From: Microbotryum silenes-acaulis
Lineage: Eukaryota > Basidiomycota > Microbotryomycetes > Microbotryales > Microbotryaceae
Direction: 5' to 3'
DNA length: 64,000 nucleotides
Assembly: GCA_003665825.1 (NCBI GenBank)
Contig: QPFY01000011.1
Coordinates: 868,001 to 932,000 of the forward strand
Part shown: one piece after another, positions 56,378 through 64,000 of the stretch
How positions within the stretch are numbered: position 1 is the stretch's first letter
Layout: every line of letters begins with the position of its first letter
The notes under the pieces: generated by a model
What the model was told of the DNA's origin: nothing
Database searches by the model: none
Seen by the model: only the letters and a program-made list of their open reading frames with translations
Made by a program: the position numbers and the translations under genes

Positions 56378-57756
56378 ATGCCTCCCTTTGTACAAGTTGG
56401 AGGCCACGCCTCAACCATCACCTCCACCGGATCCATCATCAACAAGCCTTCCTCGGCGCGCGAGAAGGCGTTCTACACCCAGCTCGCTCCCTCGCTCCTT
56501 CCCGGGTTCATTGGTGAATGGACACCTGAATTTTATGGTACCCTGTCGCTGCAGGGTCAGATGGGTCAGGATGGACAGATCGCACCTGTTACTGAGGGCG
56601 AGCTGGGAACGAAACCCAAAGAGGTGAGTGGGCTACGCAAGTTGGAAGGCTCGTAGAGAGACGAGTGACAATGATGGGGTACATGTGGGGGGGGGGGGGG
56701 GGGGCGGGGGTTCAGACACTGCTCCCGACGAAACCCATCCCACTGACCTCTGAGCCTCGTCGACACCCATGTTGCACTGAATCCTTGCAATAGATGCTCG
56801 TATTGGAAAACATAACCTATCGATTCCTCAGACCCAATGTTCTCGACATCAAGCTCGGCACCCAGCTCTACGACGAGGACGCGAGCGAGGAGAAGAAGTT
56901 CAGGATGGACGAAGCCGCCAAGGCCACAACAAGTGCAGAGACTGGGGTCAGGTTGACTGGATTCCAAGTCAGTCCTGATCAAAAAAGACCTCATGAACTG
57001 TAGAGGTGTCGCTTGTACGTCTAGGTTCTGACCACTCTCTCGGCATTACTCCTCGGCGCACTCAATGCTCGACACCGCCAGGTCTGGGATGATGCTTCCA
57101 AAGCCTACGTCGTCACACCCAAAGACTTTGGCAAAGCCATCACCGTCCCCGAACTCTCGAGTGGCATTGCGCGCTTCTTCTATCCACCCCATGGGGCGGC
57201 CTACACACCACCGACTCCTGTCGTCTCGACCCACGCCGCCGCTGCGCCGTGGGCAGCCATCGTCCCGACGCCTCTGCCGCTCGAGTTGCTGGTGCCCGTC
57301 TTGAACGGCATGCTAGCGAGGCTACAAGAGCTACTGCGTCTGTTGGATGACACGGAGATTAGGATAAGAGGAGGATCGTTGTTGTTGGTCATCGAGGGTG
57401 ATGCGAAGGCTTTACGGGAAGCGGCCGCGCGATCGGAAGAAAGTTCCCCGTTGGCCCGCCCTTCAAAGCAGGACAGGGGGGGTCAAGGCGATGTTGGCGA
57501 CACGGAGGAGGAAGAAGACGACGAAAGCGAGACGGAAAGTGTTTCGACCACCGATGGGGAAGGAAACGCCAAGGCACACACACGGCTACCTTGGGACTTG
57601 CGACTAATTGACTTTGCGCACGTGAGGGCTGCACCGGGGGAAGGCAAAGATGAAGGATTCCTCAAAGGGATCGAGACAACGGTGAAGTTGATCGAAGATC
57701 TGAAAGATCGGTTGGAGATGGAGATGGAAGAGACTACAACTCGAGACATATTGTAG
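56378..57756 (+). CDS. ARG82: Inositol polyphosphate multikinase (Arg82/IPMK)
   Basis: Kinase that phosphorylates inositol tris- and tetrakisphosphates and, in yeast, takes part in arginine/phosphate transcription control. Exons 56378-56623, 56794-56967 and 57082-57756 give 364 residues. Visible motifs are QVGGHAST at the N-terminus, the inositol-binding PNVLDIKLGTQLYD (PxxxDxKxG), GSLLLVIEGD (SLL motif) and LRLIDFAHV (IDF metal-binding motif). A Ser/Glu-rich acidic insertion (DTEEEEDDESETESVST) precedes the last motif. An in-frame upstream ATG at 56279 could add 33 residues, but the family normally starts near the chosen site. Confidence 0.9.
56687..56704 (+). repeat. Homopolymer G18 run in an intron
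   Basis: Eighteen consecutive G, then C and five more G, in intron 1 of the IPMK gene. It could form a G-quadruplex in DNA and in the pre-mRNA. It is also a likely sequencing/length-variation site. Confidence 0.85.
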
Positions 57757-59291
57757 AACACCCGGATGGGATCGGAATTGCTCATCCGCATGCGCGCCGT
57801 GCACGGTCAATGCTGCCCAATCGGCACATGGCGACGCGGCGATGGGCCGAACGACAATTATTCTAGTTTCCACTGCGGCTCGTTGAGGCCAGCGTAAGAC
57901 CTACCTAAGTCTTGTTGAGCCAGCATGAGACGTACTTTCCTGAATATTTAAAGTAGGTAGGGACCACAGAAACCCCATTCCCCAGCTTTTCACGAGCAAT
58001 CTGCAAAGCAAACCACCTGAGTCTCAGAAACTCAGGTCCGCCGGCTCGTAGCCAACCGGTATTAGGCGAGCTCACCTGTTCAGGAGCTTAGGACTCATGC
58101 TGAATTTGACCCGCGTACACCTCAATCTTCAGACACTGTAAAATGCAATTGCTTTCGCCATATTCACCTTGAAGTAGTAGGTGCCCCGGAATGGCTTTGA
58201 TTAAAAGCCACTTTATTGATGAACCTGGGTCGCTGCAGTGGCGTGCCGCTTTGGGGAACGTTGTGTCCCAGGCTCCCCAGTTGCGATGCGTCGCGAGTCT
58301 CCACTCTCCACTCTCGAACCCGAGGCGAGCGAGGTGATGTGCCTGGGGTCGCTGACCGCCTTATACCAATTGTAACGGTCTTGGTGAGCCGAAGTCCAAC
58401 TCCGGTCCGGCTCAAAGATCAAGCACGACTGACTCCGATCCTCCTCACCTTCCTCTTCGAGACAGCACGCCGAAACCCGAGAGACGTCTTCGTTCCATGG
58501 GATTCCACATCATTCCTCAACCTTCCATCTGGCAACCCGGACATCGGGCATCGTGATCTCTCGCTTGTATAAAACCTTCCATCACATTCCATAACATTCC
58601 ACGGTTTTTACTATAAAAGCCGGCCATTGGATAGTTTCTCCTTTGCTTCCTGCAAGCAACAACTCATACCAACAACTCATACACATCCTCATACTCATAC
58701 TACTACCACACTCCTTTGCAATCACACTCCTTACCTATCTCGAGAAACCCTACAGTTCAAGTCCTGCTTCAGTTGCTTCGCAGACCTAACCTGATCCTCC
58801 CTCGAGAACTCCCTCGCACCTCGTCCCTGAAAGTCTAGTCTCAGCCTAGACCTCTCTCCTGCCGCGAGGACCGTCATACCAATGAAGCTGGCGAAAGTGT
58901 CAGAGATATGCAGGTATTCTCTCGTCTGTTGATGTTTCTCTACACTTCTTTTGAACTCCTTACATATTGCGCTGTCATAGCAGCACTTGTAGCGACCCGA
59001 AACCAAGCGGCCCCCGGCAATCAACCGCGTGTCGAACTTTATAACTTGGATCAAGTGAAAGTCATCCGCGATCTCGATTCAATTACCCGTCCCGGCGCCC
59101 GCCTGAGCCCGCCTGTCGCCCCTTCGGAGATACGGCAGTACCTCTCACCGCCGCCGCCGACTCTACTTACTTCAACTTGCGGCCAAGCTTGCTATTTGGT
59201 GGTGCGCTACAACTTGGGTGGATCTTTTCCTATCCATCACGTGGAAGGAGCCGAAGTGTCTCGCGACACGATCATAGCCACATCTACTCCA
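57757..59291. other. Intergenic region upstream of a multipass membrane protein gene
   Basis: No protein gene is supported. It holds a CCTGAGT...ACTCAGG hairpin (58016-58037 area), a CCTACCT/AGGTAGG inverted pair near 57900-57960, the promoter elements listed separately, and a CT/CA-rich tract (58645-58735) typical of fungal transcription start regions. A short ATG at 58882 or 58908 could start a leader ORF. Confidence 0.4.
58568..58619 (+). promoter_or_regulatory. TATA boxes with step-type heat-shock-element-like array
   Basis: TATAAAA at 58568-58574 and TATAAAAG at 58612-58619 flank three TTC units starting at 58577, 58587 and 58597, i.e. spaced exactly 10 bp. That spacing is the step-type heat shock element known in fungi. 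The pyrimidine/CA-rich tract that follows is a plausible start region for the gene at 59292. Confidence 0.5.
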
Positions 59292-61444
59292 ATGAACCCG
59301 TTCGAACGTCAGTCACTGCACCTCACTGCACTCGCGAACCCGTGAGTAACTCCGGCCTGCCTAATCGAACTCTCCTGCTCTGCTGTGCCCTGCCGCAGTC
59401 GCGCTCAGCGCACTCGAGGTGAGTTCGATCATGACCAAACCAATTCCCTGATCGTGAAGTGTTGCTGACTTCGATTTACTCCGTACTAGGATCGGGCGTT
59501 TCAACAAGCTCCTCCAGGATTCACTGCACGGCAGGCGGTCCTCTTGTCCCTGCAAGCCTTGTACGTCGTCGTCGACTCGGTTTCAACTTTGGGCCTCGCC
59601 TCGATCTTGATCTAGCCTCGCGGACTCTGGCGGGACATTGCCTCAGACCCAGGAACGCATCAGCATGATACTCCACTTATTCCAACGCTAAAGCAAAGTG
59701 TTATTTCTTTCCCATATGCTCACAGAGTCATCGTTTTTGATGCCATCTATCTTTGGCTCCTGCATCACACACAACGGAACTCGGGCCGCGGCATGAAGAG
59801 TACGGGCCCTGGCGTATGGTGGATGGCGCGCTGGGTGAGTCAGAGTGCATCTTTTTCTAGTCCGAACGTACTGAACGAGTTCGGCCGAGGGACATTACGG
59901 CTCCGGCTGAGAACGGTGAGATGCACAACAGAACCTGCGGCTGACTAACTCCCTAAATGCTCTCCAGGTCGATCGCCCGATGGGCCGAATCTTGGTTGTC
60001 AACCAGCGAGTTATGAGCACAATCTTTTCAGCGCTCGCTCAAGTCGTTTGGATTTCGTACAGCGTCGACAATTTATTGATTTTCACGGGGAAGAGACATT
60101 CTCTGGGCCAATCCATCGTCTGGCGCGCCATCACGGCGCTTTCCCTGCTGGGCTGGTTTTGGGTCCTTGCCTGGGGCAACATCACCAGTTTCATCATCGC
60201 CGCCGACCCCAAGATCGATTCCAGGATCGTCAACGCCGTACTACTCGGCCTTGGGGTCGCTCAGCTGGCCGCTGGCGCGACGACATCAGGTATCTTGATT
60301 GCTCGCGGCAAGCGCTACAACAACGTCCTCGAATCGTTCCAGTCTAACTTGCGCAGCAAAGCCGCCGCCTACCCAGACGTGCCGGTGAACGCTCTCGCGG
60401 ACACTGTCACCCAGGCCTCGGTGGTCCAGTCCGCAGGAAGAACCTACTACTTCATGTTTTACGTGCTATCCGTCCTAGCTGCCGCAATAGTGGCGATTGC
60501 AGTCGTCCTAGTGAGTCTTCTGTCGCCGGCGATCTTTTGGGATCTCTAGCGTCTGCAACCTTGCTGACCATGCGACCACGCTTGTGATAGAATTTTGGCG
60601 GACTCCTCCTCGCACGCAAGATCAAGCGTCAGATCGTCTTCAACAAGAAAATCTACACCTCCCGCGTCGCGACACAGCAAAACTCTGTGCAACCTCACTA
60701 GGGGTCGACGACCTGTGACTCGACTCAAGGAGCTCCCGGTTTCGTCGGAGGTGGAACAGCTCGTAGCGCCACCGACACTCAAACCCTTCAGCCATAACCC
60801 CGCAATTCCGAGTTAATCACGCTTGCTGGCCTCAGACGAGCAAGGAGAGATGTTCTCACTGTGAGTCGAATGCTTTTGAGGCCTCCACCGTCGCAGCTCC
60901 TCTCTGGTGCTGAACCCCCTCGTCCTGCCCGCGTGGCGCTCTCCAGATGTTTGAACTGGTGCTCTGCTTCGCTCTCATCATCATGGCACCATTAAGGTTC
61001 ACCCTGGTCGAAGCCCGCACGGTTGATGTGACCCAGCTTTCTTGGGTCAAGAAGGAGGTGATCTTCTCCGGCTCGCCATGGGCTATCACCAGTGTCATGC
61101 TCGCTGCGCAAATTGCCCTCATTTGGATCGCCATCGCTTTCCACAGGCAAGGGCGTCGTGATATTGTGCACTTGAACGTCGACGGCTCAAGCGTCACAGC
61201 TCCGGTCGATGCTATGATGTTGGAACGTGGAACAAAGGACTCGTTCGGTAGTGTACGCGCCACATCTATGGGATCGGGGCGCGCGATGCGGAAGGATCAA
61301 AGGTCGCAGGTGGGCTCCGGCCTGAGTCAGGGGAGCAAGATTTTCGTTGATGTCGATGTCGAGGTGGACAGGTCAGGCAACAGCGAAGAAGAACTGAGGG
61401 ACATCGCCGAGCTAGAAAAGTACAGACCGAAAGCCGCGTACTGA
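59292..61444 (+). CDS. Multipass membrane protein of unknown function
   Basis: Seven exons (59292-59307, 59399-59418, 59490-59560, 59726-59834, 59968-60510, 60591-60686, 60947-61444) keep phase and give 450 residues. After a short extracellular-type N-terminus (MNPFELALSALEDRAFQQ) there are about seven hydrophobic segments: AVLLSLQALVIVFDAIYLWLL, VMSTIFSALAQVVWISYSV, ITALSLLGWFWVLAWGNI, IVNAVLLGLGVAQLAAGA, YYFMFYVLSVLAAAIVAIAV, MFELVLCFALIIMAPLRF and AITSVMLAAQIALIWIAIAF. The C-terminal tail is hydrophilic and charged. The arrangement resembles the uncharacterised seven-helix proteins common in basidiomycetes; a receptor role would be a guess. The exon 6 donor (GTGCAA) is weak. Confidence 0.7.
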
Positions 61445-61984
61445 GCTCTGACGGACTAGAGCTATCAGACCAAGGACACGGCGACAGCCTAGTGACCTTC
61501 ACCGACTCCGTTGAACACGGACTTTTAGAATATTTGGGCCTAGGATGTACCTTTATCATACGTGTCACGCTTGATGAAGCTGTAATTCTAACTGCAGTCC
61601 TCGCAAATGCCGCAAGATCCCACTTCACCTGTACGCCAGCGAGCACGGCACTGGTGGCCGACTACTAGTAGGGGCGGACTACCAGAACTTATTGGAATTG
61701 CAGGTAGACTGAATGGTCTCGACATAGATTCATTTGGGGGATACTTTCTGAAAATGAAAATTTAATCTAGTCGTGGTCAAATCTGATGAGGCGGTCGCTG
61801 AGTATAGCCATCACCCCACTGCACGAAATTACTCGAATCGATATCAACACCGTAGAGACCAGCCTATAGAGACGCGCGCCGAGATTGAAGTATCGAAGCC
61901 CCCTCGGGCCCTCCTTCGCAGTTTCGCGCCAGCTTGAGCTCTCACATCTCACCCGCACCACCTACCAAGATCTCACGCTCCACC
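61445..61984. other. Intergenic region before the mitochondrial ribosomal protein gene
   Basis: AT-richer spacer with no recognised gene. It must contain the 3' UTR of the membrane protein gene and the promoter of the next one. Confidence 0.35.
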
Positions 61985-62624
61985 ATGTCGATGAAGTCAG
62001 CGTTCCAGATATCGAAAAAGACGATGGCGCTCAACAAGAAGTTGGCGGACCTTCACCATTCGCCCGCGGCTCGCGCGTTGCCCCCGACGATCGCGTCGCT
62101 CGCATTGCGATACAAGGGCATCAAGGGGAATGCGACACTATCGTAAGCCGTGCCAGCTACTATGATTTTTGGTCCTCTAAGTGGTCGAACTAACACCGAC
62201 CGCTCTGGTACCTCAGTCATTGGGCTCGAGAGGAATTGCCAGGGTTGAAGTGGGCCAACCCCGAATTGAAGATCATCATCGAAGAACCCCTCACACCAGG
62301 AAGCACACCCGCCAACTTGCAGTCCCCGGGGATTACCATCAACCTCAGTCAGTGGCTCACCTCTCCTCATCCTGAGCTATTAAAACTGACTGGGAGCTCG
62401 GCGCTGAAACCACCGCGCTTCCTTCTTTCATCCGAATAGCCGATTCTGCCGAGCCCGTATTCTATCCCGTACCTTCGACCGTTCGGTCACAGAACGTCAC
62501 ACCCGAGTTTTTGCGGATCCTGGCTGAACCCGAAGCGCTCGCAAGACTGAGAAGCAAGCAGACAAAAGCCCCGACTCCGGAGGCACAACCGAGTACTTCG
62601 ACGGCCGGGCAGGCGGCGACTTGA
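61985..62624 (+). CDS. Mitochondrial ribosomal protein with L51/S25/CI-B8 domain
   Basis: Small thioredoxin-fold ribosomal protein. Three exons (61985-62142, 62217-62347, 62440-62624) give 157 residues. The N-terminus is basic and Ser/Ala-rich (mitochondrial-like). The domain is recognised from LALRYKGIKGNATLSHWAREELPGLKWANPELKIII, where G-x-x-x-FWxxxLPxLK-like residues are typical. The length and Pro-rich tail suggest the fungal Mrp49 (mL61) type, but the exact subunit is not certain. All junctions keep phase; exon 2 uses a GTCAGT donor. Confidence 0.75.
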
Positions 62625-63007
62625 TTTCACGGGCCGGAAGGATGGAGTGATCACAGAAACGATGTACGAAAGTAGTCAGCATGCAAGTGTAACAATCAAG
62701 ACCTCAGAAGAACTCAGCGGATCGTCCATAAGATTTTTGAAGGAGGCGGCGGAGATGGAGAGGAAAGCTGCAAGCGGTCATAATCACAGATGTCACGTCG
62801 GAAAAAGTGCGCTGCTACTGGGGGATCGCATGGTATCACTTCAAATTGAGTCCGAAGTCGGGAGACCTCCAAGTTCCAAAGAGCACGAAGCTGCCTCAAC
62901 CTCTCTCTCGACTCGATCAGTGTGTGCGAGGAATGCAGTACTACATTACAAAAAGAACGGGCAGGCGATATTGAACAAGGTCCTTGACACTTCAGATCGC
63001 TTTTCGC
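62625..63007. other. Convergent region before the CoA transferase gene
   Basis: No gene recognised; 3' UTRs of two convergent genes are expected here. Confidence 0.35.
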
Positions 63008-64000
63008 TCATGCAGAGAGTTCGACGAGGTTATCAGCGACGTCGAACTTGGCACCCGTGGCCTTGCGCACATCCTCGACCGTGACCCCAGGTTGCAGCTC
63101 GGACAGGATCATTTTCTTGTTGGCGCGGTCGATGTCGAACACACACAGGTCGGTGATGATCTGCGACACGCAGTTGACACCGGTCAAAGGTAAGGTGCAC
63201 GTATCGAGAATCTTGTGCTTGCCACCCTTGGCGACGTGGTCCATCACAACGACGACCTTGGTCTTTTCCGGGTTCGAAACGAGATCCATCGCGCCACCAG
63301 GTCCCTTAACCATCTTGCCCGGGATCATGTAGTTGGCCAAATCACCACTCGCCGAGACTTGCATCGCACCGAGCATCGAGACGTCGACGTGACCACCACG
63401 GATCATGGCGAATGATTCAGTCGAGTCGAACGTCGAAGCACCGGGCAAAAGCGTAACGGTCTCCTTGCCGGCGTTGATGATGTCGGCGTCGACCTGCTCC
63501 TTGGTCGGGTAAGGGCCCATGCCGAGGATGCCGTTCTCGGATTGCATGTGGATGACCGTCCCCGGCTCGAGGAACGAAGGCGCGAGCGTCGGCATCCCGA
63601 TACCGAGGTTGACGTACATGCCCTCCTTCAACTCCTTGGCCGCTCGCTTCGCGATCCTTTCGCGGCGGAGCTGACCGGCATCTTTGCCCGAATTGGCATC
63701 GTCGTCGCTCTTGCGCAAAACTTCGATCTCGACCTGCTTCGGTGTTGTAGACTGAACGACGCGGTTGACAAAGACACCGGGGACATGGATGTTGTTAGGG
63801 TCCAAGGAGCCGATGGGGACGATCTCCTCGGCCTCGACGATTGTGACCTTGGCCGATCGAGCCATGGCACCCGAGAAGTTTTGTGCCGCGTATCGGAACA
63901 CGCAGTTGCCGTACTCGTCGGCCTTCCAAACCTTGATGAAGGCGTAGTCACCCTTGATCGCCTCCTCCATGATGTAGCCCTTGCCGTCGAACTCCCTCAC
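63008..64000 (-). CDS. Succinyl-CoA:3-ketoacid CoA transferase, C-terminal part
   Basis: Mitochondrial enzyme that moves CoA from succinyl-CoA to acetoacetate (SCOT/OXCT). The frame is open to the window edge, so about 330 C-terminal residues are seen and the N-terminus lies beyond 64000. The end of the alpha part ([28 protein letters not shown]) is followed by a short linker and the beta part: [20 protein letters not shown], then MPTLAPSFL. The catalytic glutamate is in [41 protein letters not shown] and [11 protein letters not shown] are further signatures. No intron is seen in this part. Confidence 0.93.
   Translation of the reverse strand: MREFDGKGYIMEEAIKGDYAFIKVWKADEYGNCVFRYAAQNFSGAMARSAKVTIVEAEEIVPIGSLDPNNIHVPGVFVNRVVQSTTPKQVEIEVLRKSDDDANSGKDAGQLRRERIAKRAAKELKEGMYVNLGIGMPTLAPSFLEPGTVIHMQSENGILGMGPYPTKEQVDADIINAGKETVTLLPGASTFDSTESFAMIRGGHVDVSMLGAMQVSASGDLANYMIPGKMVKGPGGAMDLVSNPEKTKVVVVMDHVAKGGKHKILDTCTLPLTGVNCVSQIITDLCVFDIDRANKKMILSELQPGVTVEDVRKATGAKFDVADNLVELSA

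Overview
The window reads as nuclear DNA of an intron-rich, GC-rich basidiomycete, most likely a basidiomycetous yeast of the Pucciniomycotina (inference from codon use, short 45-110 nt introns, many small exons, and gene families such as FunK1 kinases, SAGA subunits and Zn2Cys6 regulators). No bacterial-style operons, CRISPR arrays, rRNA genes or convincing complete tRNA genes were seen. Gene models were built by hand by joining reading frames across GT-AG introns with matching phase. Exon coordinates are therefore predictions, although nearly every junction keeps frame and restores a known protein family.

Layout. 0.4-3.2 kb: RPL39, then a divergent pair of ATP synthase assembly factors (FMC1 and ATP11). 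5.2-7.9 kb: a 5'-truncated FunK1 kinase gene next to a 5'-truncated non-LTR retrotransposon tail. 8.2-11 kb: a beta-helix protein with a C-terminal bulb-lectin-like motif. 11.1-17.3 kb: the mitochondrial protease OMA1 (with an in-frame TGA), eIF2-beta and a YMC1-like mitochondrial carrier. 17.8-20.2 kb: an MFS drug transporter gene whose N-terminal half is inverted relative to its C-terminal half, beside an 88-bp-arm hairpin and 38-bp direct repeats. 20.6-24.6 kb: a PHO8-like alkaline phosphatase and a secreted Cys-rich protein. 26.5-30.5 kb: a 2OG-Fe(II) oxygenase and an HNH-domain protein carrying a frame-breaking 14-bp tandem duplication.

30.7-45 kb is a dense housekeeping block: ERCC1/RAD10, a CDK11 (PITSLRE) kinase, SGF73 (SAGA deubiquitinase module), an AP180-type clathrin adaptor, ADA2 (SAGA acetyltransferase module), prefoldin 4 and an OGFr-domain protein. 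45.3-54.4 kb, all on the minus strand: a Zn2Cys6 regulator, glyoxalase I and a secreted subtilase. 54.9-64 kb: a membrane protein of unknown family, inositol polyphosphate multikinase, a multipass membrane protein behind a promoter with a step-type heat-shock-element-like array, a mitochondrial ribosomal protein and the C-terminal part of succinyl-CoA:3-ketoacid CoA transferase.

The strongest candidate for something new is the rearranged MFS locus (17.8-18.8 kb). It is either a recent fold-back inversion, an invertible segment, or an assembly artefact.
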